The notes beneath the pieces were generated by a model. That model was not told the DNA's origin, did not search any database, and saw nothing but the letters and a program-made list of their open reading frames with translations. From Spodoptera frugiperda (taxonomy: Eukaryota > Arthropoda > Insecta > Lepidoptera > Noctuidae): DNA of 64,000 bases. The stretch covers positions 10,974,001 through 11,038,000 of the forward strand of contig NC_064215.1 of NCBI RefSeq assembly GCF_023101765.2, written 5' to 3'. This document shows positions 1-13,344 of this stretch, in pieces. Positions within the stretch are counted from its first letter, which is position 1, and every line of letters starts with the position of its first letter. A program made the position numbers and the translations under genes.

Positions 1-3000
1 ATAAAAATGTAGCACAAGAAGCACAAGTTTTTGCGGCGAACTGGCACAAGTAGGCCACTTGATTCTGAGTGTTTAACTCAGACACTTGAAACGCCAGGAG
101 GGCTGCCGATGACTATTCAAAGGGTAGGAGTCCCTTTGAAGAAAAATAGAGCCGACGAATTTGTAATATTTAGCGTCGGACTATCTAAATAATGTTCAAG
201 TGTTTCTAGGAGTAGCTATAAAAAGTCGTAAGATGGAAAGAAAATAAAACTTCAAATGAATGAATCATTTTGTTAAGAATTAAAATGCCGCAGTTCACCG
301 TTGTTAACAAATGTTCTATTCACCATAAGTCAAACCGCAAAAACGATTATTTATTGCAACAGTTATTCAATAAATCAATATTAGAACAGATGTTGAATAA
401 ATACCATGGAACGTTTTCCAGTAATGTTAATTTATATTATGTACCCTCACAATGTCGTTGCCATTAGAGCAAAACGGGAGCTTTTAAAACTGTAACACAA
501 TACATCAAAATCAATGCTGCAATCGACATCTCACGATCGCAATCCCCATACTTTACCTGCATTACCCTCAATTCTAATCCAAAATCGCAAAAAGGTTCCC
601 ACCGATTCATAGAATTTGCAGAAAAAGAAAATTTGCAATATGCCTTAGAAAAGCCGAGAACCTAAGAATTTCTCCGTAACAATGCTGCGTGGTACAATGG
701 ATGTTACAATAGTAGTGATCACAATCAGTTTGGGGGCAAAAAATGGGTGCTTGCTGGAGATGGGCAATTGAAAAGGGAACGTCTGAGCCGAGCCATCTGC
801 CGCACCCGGCGCTGCCTGCTCATGTATAATGTGACCAAACGATCCCATTACCGTGGACTGTGCCGTTACAAACGCTAATTCGAACAATCGCTCAACAAGG
901 AGGACTGTCGTAAAAATTTAAGACTTACAAGGGGAAGGGTTATGATTAAAGCAAGTTCGCTCATAAATATGGCCATAAAGCGCAGGGTGAAAGTGAGACT
1001 TGTCTGCCCGCTCTCAGACTTACGTACCTTGGACAGACCTTATTGTTACCTATTCGAAACTTTCAAGGTGATAGTCAATGACACGAGTTCAACGAAAGTT
1101 AATTAAATAATTGGCTATGACGGAATCGTTGCATACCTATTTAAAATAACTACCTAAACAACAATGAAAGTGTCACTCCTATTCAAAACGAACATATTGA
1201 AATCGATTTATCCCTTGTCTAATTGTACAACACTTGGATGTATCCCACGAACGCCCATAAAACTGATGGCCACCGTACCACATACACACCCTACTCCGTG
1301 TCTAACTAAACTATACCGTACGTCTCCCCAAAACCCGTAATTTCTTGAAGACAGCACGTGTTCTGATTCTATAGCGCAATTTGATGGTAAAAAAAAAAAC
1401 AAAAGCGTCCCCGTACGGATAAATAAGGGGATTAAATACGATTTTATTTTTTTAAACACAATGATTTGTGTCATAACAGCTCAGGGAAGTTTTATTAATA
1501 GTGATTTCGTTGAAGAAGTTAATTCTAAAGGTGTAAGAATACGTAATTGAAGCAAACGGGTTATGATACCGGGGCTTGCACCTTGGATGCGTTCACTTCG
1601 ACAGAAGGCACTAAAGAGCATTGACATTTGATCTTCAACTTCTTACTCATAGTTCGTTTTATATTATAGACTTTATTTACCCATAGAACAGAACTATTTT
1701 GTAAGTTTCCTTATAATTTGTAAGTAAGCTAACAACCCTGCCGTTTATACCGTTCCACAGGAAGTTTGCCTGTAAAAAGCTATGTCCTAATGAAACCTCT
1801 TTGCTAAAATTATCACAAGTAATTTCTTACCGCACACAACATCCGTCAAGCGTGCTAAGAGCAGTTCGTCGACACAAGAGTCGGCTAGCCAGACCGCAAA
1901 CATACTCTAATGTAGGTTCTTGACATGTACAATGACTTATAAATTGATTTACCTAACTACAAGGTAAATTTTTGTGCAAATTTTCCTTATCATGGCGGAC
2001 CTAGAAAGTTTTTACTCCTATAACTACTTAACAAGCAAAAAGTTCTGAGTACTTTTTTTCTTTTTTTTTAGAGGCGTTCATTCACATTCCGAACGTCGTA
2101 ATTCAAGACGGGCCGCGAGCGTTTTCTCACGCATTCTCATTTCAAATTTAGGCGCGAAGTTGCTGCCAGACTTGTAGAGATGGGCCGCCATGATGACTAA
2201 TAACTCGTAATGGATTTATTTACCTCATAATTGTTTGGTTAATTATTCTGTTAGTGTTAATTGCTGCTTTGTAAAATACGTTAAAAGATTTGTGAGGTCA
2301 CAATTAAGACGTATCTATCTACATATTTCATTCGATGACAAAATCAATGTTTACACATTATACAAATTGAAAAGGTCTTATGCCAACATGATCATAATAG
2401 TTACTTCATACCTAACAACTTAGACTTTGATCAAGACTCGATTAAACCATAAAAGTAAGTTAAACTAACACCATAAACATACGTTTAATAAAATCGACCA
2501 TTTTAATCGATAATAGCTATTCGGAACTGCATAGTAGATTAGTCGATTATGCAAATCTTTCGTAATGGTTCATCAGTAACTCGTCAGTGATTGCACGACG
2601 CGCGTCGTTTCTTAACGCTTAACGAAGACCAGTTTATTAACACATTTGTGTTAATTTGATACCGAATCCAATATTTAGGTACCAGCACGTCAACGTACAC
2701 CAACCTGAAGAAAATCTTCAATTGAAATTCAACCTTAATTCATTGCAATGAAGTTGAAAATGTGTTTAACAAGTGGTGGTCAGGTTGATGTGGTATTGTC
2801 AGTTTAGTATTTGTTGAGGTCCGTGCAGACCTCACGCAGTCTGCCAGAGATCACCGCCCACGCTATAATTGCGGATGCAAAATGAATTCCGAGCAAAAAA
2901 TGTGGCTTGTAAATTCATTTCATTTGTAAATTGAGTTAGGCATCGTAATGGAGTGGAAGTTAGGTATTGTATGATTAAATACGTTAGCATTTGAAATGAT

Positions 3001-3065
3001 GGAGTACTTTTAACAACATTTGTTAGGTACTAGGTATCTGTGTGATAACTTTCGTGAGAAATACT
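1..3065. other. Intergenic stretch with no recognised gene
   Basis: I see no exon-like coding block, RNA gene or clear transposon here. The few short open frames lack conserved motifs, splice-site context or coding-like composition. The sequence is AT-rich with simple runs. Confidence 0.5.
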
Positions 3066-3183
3066 AACCGCCGTACTTAGTCATTTAATGGTTACTTAAT
3101 CCAATCCTTAGCAATCGTTTTCGATACAAAATCGTTACTTAGGAATGGTTTAAGTAATCAATAAATATCTCTGCGTGCGGCTG
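3066..3183. repeat. Palindromic MITE, family A, copy 1
   Basis: Both ends carry inverted versions of a motif of the type ACCGCCGTACTYAGTCATT, followed inward by GGTTACTTAA and its complement around an AATCGTTTTCGAT-like centre. Related copies sit at 3987-4118 and 49320-49433, so this is a dispersed family. It has no coding capacity and the superfamily is unknown. Confidence 0.6.
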
Positions 3184-3712
3184 TAAGATAAAAGTTGATT
3201 AAGTTTTTCGACTTAATCTCGTAACTGTTTGAGTAGCAGCCCGACAGTACTACTCATGAATATGAGCCTCTATTATGGCTTGAAACTAGTTGAGTTCCTC
3301 ATCCAAGTGAATAAGGCGAAAAACATAATAGTTAGTTACATAATTTTGTTACGCTATCAAAGAAAACCAAACGTATATGGATCGAAAAGTATTTGGTGTT
3401 TTCAATAAAACTAAATTACGACAACGCTTATTTATAGAATCAAGACGTTTCTATAAAATAAAACAACTAAAAGACTTCTAGCTAAGTAGGTATTTAGCAT
3501 AACATGTAGTTTTTAAATTTTCCTCAAAGGAAAACAACACCAAATATCGGTTAAGGGAATTTCCCTAAGTCAGATAAGTGCAGGTTCTAACTGATTAAGC
3601 ATTAATTTTAGAACAACATCATGAGGATTTTCCTGTGCCTAACCTCATTGATATTCAACATAGGTATTACATGTTTGTTATTTAATATTGTAACTATTGG
3701 GGTCACATTTAG

Positions 3713-3837
3713 TACGAGTTTGCTTAACGTTGAAGAAAACAAAACGTTCGGCGCTCTGATTAGTTGGTCCATTCGTGCCGGCCAATCAGAGCGCCGAACT
3801 CTCGTTTCGTTTTCGTTCAACGTAATGCAAACTTGTA
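3713..3837. repeat. Palindromic MITE, family B, copy 1
   Basis: The left arm begins TACGAGTTTGC and the right arm ends GCAAACTTGTA. Each arm contains the block CGGCGCTCTGATT or its complement AATCAGAGCGCCG, flanking a short centre, so the whole 125 bp can fold back on itself. Partial relatives are visible at 23345-23405 and 47228-47345. The open frames across it on both strands come from the palindrome and are not genes. Confidence 0.65.
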
Positions 3838-3986
3838 GTAAGGCTACCTACTGATTATGGTAACGAACGGGAAAAGTAATAACTATTTAATGAAATAAAT
3901 ACTCATCACGTGATTATTAGCAACGATATAAGGATAATACGTGTACACATGTAAATAAAATTGTAGTAAGTATAAGTATGCGGCAT

Positions 3987-4118
3987 TTACTGCCGTACTG
4001 AGAAATATTGAATGATTGAGTATGTACTTTAAACTATTCCTTCGTAGCGATTTTGTATCAAAAACAATTGCTAATGATTGAGTAAAGTAATCAATAAATG
4101 ACTGAGTACGGTGGTTAG
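3987..4118. repeat. Palindromic MITE, family A, copy 2
   Basis: It has the same inverted terminal motif as the element at 3066-3183: ACTGCCGTACTGA on the left and GACTGAGTACGGTGG on the right. The same interior TAAGTAATCAATAAATGA-like block and an imperfect centre around GATTTTGTATCAAAAACAAT are present. Confidence 0.6.
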
Positions 4119-4143
4119 TTTCGCTTGTACATACTTTAACACA

Positions 4144-4225
4144 TTAAACGCGATAGGGGTTAATAGTGACCGACGCTAACGGAGGATTTGCCTTCAACAA
4201 ATTTTTGTTGGCAGTCACAGTCTTA
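4144..4225. repeat. Dispersed repeat fragment shared with 31978-32065
   Basis: The block containing GTGACCGACGYTARCGGAGG and GATTTGCCTTCAACA recurs at 31978-32065 in intron 10 of the glucosidase gene, in the same orientation. It abuts the SINE-like unit that follows. The family is not recognised. Confidence 0.5.
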
Positions 4226-4404
4226 AGTTCTCAGTGGTAGCACGGAGTCTGGAAATGTGCCCAGTATATGGCAATAGGCTCACCACCTATTTACATGGGA
4301 CTTACAACATAAATTGTGAAATGTGACTGTACATTGTACAGTGGCATTACGTGCCATAATGTGCACCTCTGCCTACCCCTTCGGGGATAAAAGGCGTCAC
4401 GTTG
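4226..4404 (+). repeat. SINE body/tail, copy 1
   Basis: The body holds AGCACGGAGTCTGGAA, CCAGTATATGGCAATAGGCT and a tail with CTCTGCCTACCCCTTCGGGG. The same body is found downstream of a tRNA-like head at 35581-35876 and, in reverse, at 23210-23275. This copy lacks an obvious tRNA head and looks 5'-truncated. Confidence 0.65.
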
Positions 4405-5702
4405 CGTTCACAATCTTAAGTTTGGAAACCAAGCTGTAACCCTCAAAATTCGCGCATTGCAGAAGGGGCCGAGCCAGATTTTACTCAGTCCATAAAAAGC
4501 GGCTTTACAACCTACGTCCCGGCTAGACGCGGTCGCGTGTGAGCTAACGATCTCCCATTAATATTTAATACTACACTGGTTAGTTACATACATATTTGAG
4601 CTAACACGAGCCGACTCCCCCCCAATATCCCGTAAGACTAACGTATAGTTAATGCAAGCAGACGCCGCGCACGCGAACTTAATGCGCAGAAACATTAAAA
4701 AAGTTTTTATTCCTTAAATAAAGACGTTATATTTGAAATTCATTTTTACTATCTCAATCAACGGATTTCAATGAATGTTTTTCTTTAAAGAAAATTTTAA
4801 CTAACTAGACATTTTTTCATCTTGTCTGTAACTATCTAAATTACGTAAAGTAATTTTCCGGAGCAGACTATCAGATGTAAATAAAAAAGCTAATCGTAAT
4901 ACCAATTATGTATATTGGTCGGAAATTAATCAGAGATGAGATAAGATCCCGCATTAATTAATTAAGTACTAAGAGATAAGTTTAAGATTACGCTAGAGCT
5001 AAAGCAGTAAGATAATTAGGTAGTCTGCGGCAAAGTTAAGACCTAAACTTTAGATTTTCTAGAAAAATACACACATAATTAATACTCTATTTACTTAATC
5101 TGTTCGCTAACCTAATCGAGATGAATTCCACTAAAATTAAAGTTTACTTGAGAACTACAATTAATTTAAAGCTTGTCTAACAGACATACAATCGATTACT
5201 AAAGTTTTAAGACCTAAAATACTTGTCCTAACTTTGAAATCGACTTAAGAAATTAGTCTAGACTGTAGACACTATAAAACACTGTAAAGACACCCAGGGT
5301 TGAAAACTAGGTTTAATATCCGTAGAAATGGTACTTTTTCAAAGTTTCTCAGCCAAGGGGCCTGTCCAAACAAGATGGGAGACAAGGGGAGATGAAATAA
5401 AAAAAAGTGAAAATATTGGAAAATTGTCGTGAACCGTTATTCTGTCCCTCGCGAACTCAGCGACTGTAGTGATTGATTTTATAGATCCCCTCCGATATAC
5501 GAACATGGACAGTTCACTATTTGAAATTAAATGTTTTTGATTGACATATAAAAGGCTCATTTATCAATAACTTCATGTGACCCTAGTAACTGCACATGGG
5601 AAACATTGTGGGACGAATGATCAGAAAACGATTGAAGGGATTTAGATTAAATTTATAATGGTTTCCGGATGAAATATGACCTGGATTAACAGGTACAATA
5701 TA
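4405..5702. other. Intergenic stretch, nothing recognised
   Basis: This stretch is AT-rich and no gene or well-bounded element is seen. The minus-strand open frame of 73 codons at 5339-5560 has no motif and no convincing coding character. Confidence 0.4.
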
Positions 5703-5913
5703 CAGGGATGTAAACGGAACGCTCCCGAAAAACATTTATTTTTCTTTTTTTTGGGTTCGTGTTATTTATATGCAACATCAGCCTTAAGCAATTGCTTAAC
5801 TACAACTATTAATACATAATAGTTGACATTGGATTCATTTCTTTTTAATAACTATATCACTTTTTTTACTATCACTTGTTTGCGCCGTTTGGGGGCGTTC
5901 CGTTTACACCCTG
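5703..5913. mobile_element. Non-autonomous DNA transposon (MITE) with TA target duplication
   Basis: The termini are inverted repeats beginning CAGGG(A)TGTAAACGGAACGC on the left and ending with the complement GCGTTCCGTTTACACCCTG on the right. The element is flanked by TA on both sides. The 211-bp interior is AT-rich, has no open frame, and carries a smaller internal inversion around TAATAGTTG. A TA target duplication fits Tc1/mariner-like or related superfamilies, but the TIR does not let me name the family. Confidence 0.75.
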
Positions 5914-8900
5914 TATTGTAAGCCCAGTGAGAAACAAAGTCGTGCAACACAAGTAGGTTCGATGCCAGTAACTGGAAAAGCAAGTACCGTGTGTACTCCA
6001 ATGTTAATTACCCGTAAAGTCTAATACAATGTTTACATCCAGATGATTTTGAGGCAGCCGGCTAATTTCTACGAAACAACGTATTAACAAAAACTAATAA
6101 TAGACCGGCAGACATTTCGCAATGTGCAATTACAACGTTTTTCTTTGATATACATTACAGTGTTAAAAAGATGGTGAATTTCATCGTGAATTGTTCGAGT
6201 AACCGCGCGTGCCGACCAGAGACCATACGTCTAAAATATCCGGAGATCGCGCGCTTGCATCAATAGAATAACGGACTTGCATTCCGGGCGAGGCTTTCTA
6301 TGAAAAAAGGCTACTCGCATTTCTTCTTGTAACTAATACTATGTTAAAACTATGAACTAGTTACTAATAATAAGGTAACTATAAATTATCTACATTATTA
6401 CTTAGTAGTTTTGTTACAACTATAAAATCTGAATTGAAAGTAACAAATTATATGAAATGATGACTAAGACTTTGCAGTTAATATCATTAAAATGCACCCT
6501 GTAAGACATCCCACATAAAATATATGTTCGAAATGCTCGACTAGCTAACTCCTTAATAGATTCAAAGGAGGAACTGTTATTATTAGACGTAATTTTTCAT
6601 CAGCGGAAGCTACCACAGTATAATGAAGCGAATGATAATTATTATGCAAAATTTTACATTTAGATTCAGGTATGCATTCGCCAGTATGCAACTGAATAGA
6701 AAATAACATTTTAATGCACGAACAGCTGCAATAACAGGCTCATTATGGAAATCCTTACATAATTCCACATAATTACGATATTATTTTTGTCTGAAATTGT
6801 AGATAGGTACTGTTCGCTATCTAGATCTAATAGGTTCAATTTGTACATCTCGTGTTCTTAAAATAAGTACTTAATATCCGATTTCTCCATACAATAAATG
6901 AGGGTCCATTTATGTTGCAAACATCAAAGCTTACACCACAAAGACTCAATATTACATCATCATTTAAAAAGCAGCCAATCAAAAAATCATCAATAACCGT
7001 TTACCGAAGCACAACAAATAAATACAAAACTTTTTACGAACCACATCATTCAAAATCACACACTACAATAAAATATTTATTTAATTTAGTCATACACACA
7101 AGTACAAAGTCAGTCATCAACCGCCCGCAGTGATCCATTCATTCGTTCAATCATTCATCCCGTAAAAGCGCGGGAACCATTGTTGGGGGTATCAAACCGA
7201 TTGACAGACTGTGTCAATTTTATTATGCTGTGTGAGGCGGCACAACTATAAACATACTCCCACACGTTCAGGAACTCGGTGCAATATTTAAACGTAAAAT
7301 TCAAACCGTGTAACGCTTAGACGACTAATCAATTTAAGTATTTTTAGTGCCTCTCGTGTCAAGGAGTGTTTGAGAAAGAATAACACGCATTAGTCTCGAG
7401 ATCCCGAGGCAACGAACTTTGGAATACGAATCGTCTTCACTGACTAATTGTTGCCTACGGAAATAGATAAGATTTTAAAGAATTTTACAGGATGACATTT
7501 AAACAGCAATCAATTTACTTTTGTCAGCTATAAAAAACAACAAAGACGTGTAATTCGAGTTAGTTTATAAAACAATATAAGGAATTAATCGAGTTGATTC
7601 GTGATCACGGAGACCGCGTCAAGCTGCGCCTTCACCTGGGTCTGGCGCAAAAAAAAACTATTAAATATAAAGCTCGCGGCACGCGACTACAGTCCAACGA
7701 ACTAACGTTTGGACATTCTGCATAACCATAGTTTTTTCAACTACCCCCCTTTTTACGGCGCGTTTTTGTGCAAATCTCGCATCCATTGTAGTTTGAAACG
7801 AAACCGTCCACAATGCTATCAAGGAAAAAAGTACGAGTCGCACCTGGCGGGAAGACGCCGCCGCCGACAACTACAAAACGTCGCAACCGACAAAACGGAA
7901 CACTCGTAAATCAATACTGCCCCACTATAAATAAGGGCTTAATTGCTTAATACGGAACTGGGGTCGCCCGCGGCAAAATTCGCGTCAGACAATAGTCTTG
8001 AGCACACAAAGGCACAAGACATTGAGTAACGAGACGCCAAATATATGGGGATGGGGATCCATTTTTTCACATAGACCAAATGCAGGTGATGCCAAACTCA
8101 TAGAAGAAGGTAAAATTCAATTATTCGTGTATTGACAATGAGAATCTGGAGCGTTCCTAATCCTGTTGCCATGCGAAGCGGAGGAGCTCATTCAAAGTTT
8201 GGAAAGCTGCAACGCCCTGAGGCTGTGCCAACCGACGCGTTAACGTCAGCCCATTATATCCCGTGAAAAGTTATAATAACATCATCTGTATGATAATACG
8301 CACACGTAATAATTAAGTTCTATTCTCGAACCTAGTCTCCGCAAAAAATGGCGGACTTTATTCGATACTGGCTGTAGTGGCTGTGTGCGGGATAATAATT
8401 TGTTCTTTGTGTCCGTATGAATAAAACTAAAAATATAATTTCTTGTGTAATGAACACAGCATAGCAGAGTCAGTAGCGGAACAGAGCAAGTCATCATATT
8501 CACGCGACTTGCGTATAAAACTTAATTAATTAATAAAATTATGATATCAGCCGCGAAAATTAATTTTACTCGCGTTACATGACATTTTTACGTTCACTCT
8601 GATGTTTTTATCCGCAGATTACCGCTTTTGATATTAGAACAGTATTGTATGAATGTTATAGAACACACTTATTCATTAACTTTATTGATACTGTTAACTA
8701 CAAGAAGAAATATTATCTAAAGCATCTCAGACAATGATTGTATTTACTGGCCACAATCTGTGTGCCTCCCCTTCACGTCTAACTATGCAGTATAAACAAC
8801 ACCCCTACATTATGTCCCTTTAAGAGCGTCGTAAACTAGCACTTTTGCAAATTGCTCGTAAATTATATATTTATATAGGTACTGGTGTATAATATGCAAG

Positions 8901-8992
8901 TATTTAAACAACATGTCTATTATGATGTGTGTTCAAAGGCAATAAACTTTATAGTAAGTGGTTACACAAAAGTTTTGTCAATTGTTATATTT
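5914..8992. other. Intergenic stretch, nothing supported
   Basis: No exon-like block is convincing. A slightly GC-richer patch near 7600-7990 has overlapping open frames on both strands but no recognisable domain or splice architecture. I do not call a gene there. Confidence 0.4.
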
Positions 8993-9195
8993 TTATAGTT
9001 GTTTATAGTGTCGTTGAAGTGAATTAAGTGGTAATTTGAGTCGGAACGGTGGTGATGTGCTGGTGTGGTGATGCGGGGTAATAGGACGGATTATCTGTCG
9101 GATTTGTAACTGAATAATGTCGTTGTAGGACATGCATTGATCCTGTGTTGCGCCGTCCAGGATAAACACTCCCGTATCGATTTTAGACAACTTGT
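8993..9195 (-). other. Weak candidate terminal exon, unrecognised
   Basis: A minus-strand frame of about 66-69 codons ends in a stop at 8993-8995. It is more balanced in base composition than its surroundings and reads like protein, with segments such as GVFILDGATQDQ and a His-rich PHHHTSTSPP. An acceptor-like CCTAG lies just upstream of the open part. No partner exon, domain or relative is recognised, and chance is a serious alternative. Confidence 0.2.
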
Positions 9196-10254
9196 TGTTA
9201 CTTTGGCTAGGTATTTGTTACTGTAATCACAAGGGCAACTAGGTAAAGTATAGAAAACTTAGCACCTAAGCCCTTATTAAGACTCTAAATAGGTAGTACG
9301 AAATAAAGACTGATAGCCTATTTTTTCAGTAGACATCTTCAATACACAACATTTAGTTTATAACTAACTACACAAAATATTGAGATATTTCACTAAAATC
9401 CAACAAACCGATGCACGAAATGAGATGTATTATCAAGCTGTCAATTTTACCGCCGCAGGGCAGATGGTAAGGATGAAACGGGACTTAATTAAATCTGTCA
9501 GTAACTATGATTTAAAATCAGGGATACATTGAATTATGTATTTATATTCGTTGATTTCTAATAGCAGTTGCCAGTTGCAATTTAGGTACATTTAGCTTAA
9601 AAATAAGGTAAAGACCAGTTTTGCGGTAAACGACGTCTTTAGTTTTAACTAGGTATTAAAATTACCGAATAACTGATTTGAAAACCATTGCCTGTATTTC
9701 TAAAATCTATATCATGGTATAAGCTAGTAATAGCTAATAAAACTAATAATGCTCAATAAACATCACATTAATCGATTTCCCGATCGCATTATCTAAATTT
9801 AGACTCTGTAATGATATGAAAATAAAGATCAAATTATAATATATGATATATCATAGCTGTAACATGTAAACAACCCGAAGGCAACGCGTTTAACAAGTCC
9901 ACAACAAGGAAACATAAACATTGTTTTCGAAACAAACTTAAACAAAACAATGTGTTTGTAATATGTAACATAATATATTGCAGCATACAATCATTGTGTG
10001 TTCCTTAGTTACACATAAAATTATGTAATTAACAACAAAATGTTTACATGAAATGTAAACAATCTTTTTAATAAGGAAAAACACAATAAGGAAACTTTAA
10101 GCAGTTCCCCAACTGATACTGATACTGCTACTGCTAACTAAATAGTATACAGATTTTAATATTAAAATGAGTACGTATTTCAACATATTTACACATCCAC
10201 GATAGTAAAACTACATAGTTACTACAGAAGACAAAAAAATATTTGCATAAACCT
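9196..10254. other. Intergenic stretch, nothing recognised
   Basis: AT-rich spacer with short simple-sequence runs, for example ACTGATACTGATACTGCTAC near 10120. No gene or bounded element is seen. Confidence 0.4.
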
Positions 10255-10400
10255 TGCCCTTGTCGGAGTCTGTGTTTCCTACAAAATATAACTTGGGTGT
10301 CTTTAAGTCCTGAGTGAACAGGTTGCTCATAGGTAGACGTGCTCCATCATCGGCCACATCATCGCTTACCACCAGGCGAAATGGTGGCCAAACGCCATCC
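10255..10400 (+). mobile_element. LINE ORF2 C-terminal remnant
   Basis: Read forward, this piece is a diverged copy of the non-LTR retrotransposon C-terminus that lies on the minus strand at 30290-30549. The shared parts are the segment around SESVFP, NLGVF, VNRLL and GRRAPS, followed by a tail with a GGTAAGC-like context. It is interrupted by substitutions and stops, so it is dead debris. Confidence 0.6.
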
Positions 10401-12609
10401 TATTAAGTATATAAAAAAACCTGCATAGATAAGCTTCGGAATAACGCACAATAACCAAAACAAACGTAGATAGTGAACTCAACGATTAAATAATGACCTG
10501 TTAAGTGTTACCTCAAGTAACATTCGCCTCCATTAATTAGGTGGGTAGTTATAAAAAAGATTGATGATGTTACAACGTCATTACCGTATCGCGGACTCGA
10601 GCATGACCTGTTCAACTGGCAAGACGTGCGCCAAACAGTGCGTATAATAATTAATGAGCTTTACTTACTTACTGTTTATTTATTCGATTGCAAAAATACG
10701 TAGTTAATTTTTATTTAATTAAAAACTAGCGAAGTTCTGTGTAAACGTTATCAAGGTCATGGTTTGGTATCTGATCGAGTTATGTTAGGTAACTAATGCT
10801 AAATAGTTACCATCTGAAAGCAGCAAAACATAAAGATATACTATAATACTCCAGATAGCACCTATTACCTACTGGTTTGAGAATTATAGTTCGTTCAAAT
10901 CTGTTAAGTAACTAATAAATCATTTTACCATGAACAACAAAGACCCTAAACACCATCATAATCGCACAAACTTTTGCGCATTTACGATCCTGGTTATTCC
11001 CAAAACGCTTTAATTAAGTGCTTCAGAGATTTGAAACACGGAATCCATTACAGCAACAAATTAACAATGCAGGCTCCATTCAGGTAATGCCAATTAAACG
11101 TAACAGATACAATGTGAACGATTCTCTTCGAATAACAGATGGACAAAATGGACAGGTAAACTGAGGCTGATTCCTTCATAACTGCATTCTATTTGTCAAT
11201 ATTCAATTGTTATGTCTCGAGTTATTGGACAGAGAATCGGCGTAATGAAACAACGGGCTATCCAGATCTACGGAGAATTCACGTCAGTCTGCCAGACGTT
11301 ACTAACTCCCTCAATTCTTATAAGCGAGCTAATAGGATTGTGGATTGATCCAATTGTGAGCCTCCAACGCACACAAGAATGCGACAACAAGCCTCGATTA
11401 TCAACACAATACAACATTTAAGTAATCGAAAAGTCAACAACACATTAATCGTATGCCCGGATCGACTATACGATTATATCGATTATGAGTTCCGATTCAC
11501 CCGCCCTTTTTATTTTATCCACTTCCTTTAAAAGCGTTATATTCCATATCTGGACAAAACATCCGGTGCTGTTAACCCTTCAGTAGCTTTGTTTGTAAAT
11601 ATAAAAACATTTAAAATGTTAAACGTTACGTGAGTCACACGGCCGGGATTAGGACGTAAATACACGGCCAGCTAAGCGACAGAAAGCGAAACGAATACTA
11701 TTTTTAAAGCGCACGGTTTCACAAACATAGGGAAGTTTCGTCCCACACCCGTAACGTAGGCGACCGGCGACTGGCGACTTTCTAACTGAAAACACGACAC
11801 TGTTTTCAGATCATCGAACTTTCGTTTGATGTCGCTAATATTAGACTATACGAAATAAACGCTTTAAAATGTATCCTGATTGACTTTAGCGCAGCTGAAA
11901 CTACGTTAATGACATAAGTGTTTGGTACTATTTTAGAGAAAGTGTATTTTGAGACAGTGACAATTTTATTGCGTTTTTAAAGGCTTTGGTTCTAATTTAA
12001 CTTAACAAACATTTGATTTTGTCAATCTGTACTGTGTAGGTACTTTGATATAGTTACGGAACGCCTAAATTTCAATGTGTGTGGGTCTTAAAACGATACA
12101 CGGGTCAAAGTGTCCCAAAAAAACAAATAAAAGCTAATAAATTAAGCACTTTGTATTCTCTTAATACGTTAGAAATGTGGCACTTGTAAGATCGTAGATA
12201 AGTTTTTTTAGCAGTTCGTATAGTTAGGACGTGTTTTATGAATTATTTATAGTGCATAACAAATGTATTCAGTCTTTAATGTTAAGTACTTAAGGACGAG
12301 ATTTCAGGGCAGTTTTTATTGCTACATAAAATAACTAAGTCTACGACATTATATAAAATTTTATGTTTATCGTAACTACTAAAATCTTTATCAAGATTCT
12401 GAGGTTATTTAAAGAACACAGGTGTCACTTAATTGATGAATAAATGACTATGATTAAATTGGCAGACAATGTCAAACAGATTGGGTTACATTTATTAATT
12501 TATCTGGCTAATTATCTAATAAGCCATAAAGGAATCTTCTGTAACAAGCAAAGCTTTAGTTCCTGTACTTAATAGTTATAACACATCTTTAATATTGTAA
12601 TATTTGCTT
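10401..12609. other. Intergenic stretch, nothing recognised
   Basis: No gene is supported. The 69-codon open frame at 11212-11421 shows no motif or splice context. Confidence 0.4.
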
Positions 12610-12672
12610 TGACGTTCAAAAGTGCCTTCCCGATCTAACTATATGAAATAAATAATTTTGACTTTGACTTGG
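12610..12672 (+). repeat. LINE/SINE 3' tail remnant
   Basis: GACGTTCAAAAGTGCCTTCC followed by an AATAAATAATTTTGACTTTGACTT tail is the recurrent 3' end. It is also seen at 24097-24150, 24592-24650 and, reversed, at 44390-44440. Confidence 0.55.
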
Positions 12673-13194
12673 ACATGATTAAATGGTAACCAAAACTACC
12701 GATTAATCGTAAAACCAGTGTTGCTAAGCAACAGTATAAACTATAAAATGCTTAGACGTACCGTCTTCTTGGAACAAGACGTAGGTAAATGCAAAAATGT
12801 GACGTATAGGTAGGTACTATACTAAGTTTAATTAATTCTAAAGAATGTCATGTCCTCACGACTTCTGGGCAGGAAACGAACCAGGTACCATGGATGACGA
12901 ACACAGACTTCCAGTTTGTGAATATATTTTCTATTTCATAGAAAAGGTGTACTTTTGTATGCCGCAGACATTTTAAAATACTTAATTTCTATGTTAAGAA
13001 GGTAGCAAGATAGTTCCTGGATAATATGTAGGTAGATTCAGATTCATTAGAAATAGTGGGTAGATAGATAATTTTACCTGCTTTCTTATTAGATTTTTTA
13101 ATCCAAGAAGCATTAACTACTTTAGAGGGTGATTGAAAGATGTATATTAATTTATTTGTTAATCATGTGTCGTCATGTCATCATCATAGAATGT

Positions 13195-13340
13195 GTTGCT
13201 AAGTGCAAATCTCGAGAACAGCTGAACCGATTTCGCTACTTAATTATATTTTCGTTGTGTTTGTTATTGTTAGGAAAAAGTTGTTATAAAGCAAAATGCG
13301 CAGAAATATTGCCAATGCGAAACAAAGTTCGCGGAGTCCG
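13195..13340 (+). repeat. Probable Helitron-like remnant
   Basis: The phrase GAACAGCTGAACCGATTTCG is of the type found in non-autonomous elements scattered through lepidopteran introns; compare the related ACGGATTTTGATGAAAT phrase at 52170-52190. The 71-codon open frame spanning it is not regarded as a gene. Confidence 0.35.
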
Positions 13341-13344
13341 TTAG

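Noticed and set aside
3608..3854. Overlapping open frames of 70-77 codons on both strands
   Set aside because: They lie across a palindromic MITE, and the inverted repeat opens both strands at once. There is no domain or splice context.
7661..7909. Opposed open frames of 66-69 codons in a GC-richer patch
   Set aside because: No motif, no splice partners, and both strands are open. This is compositional rather than coding.
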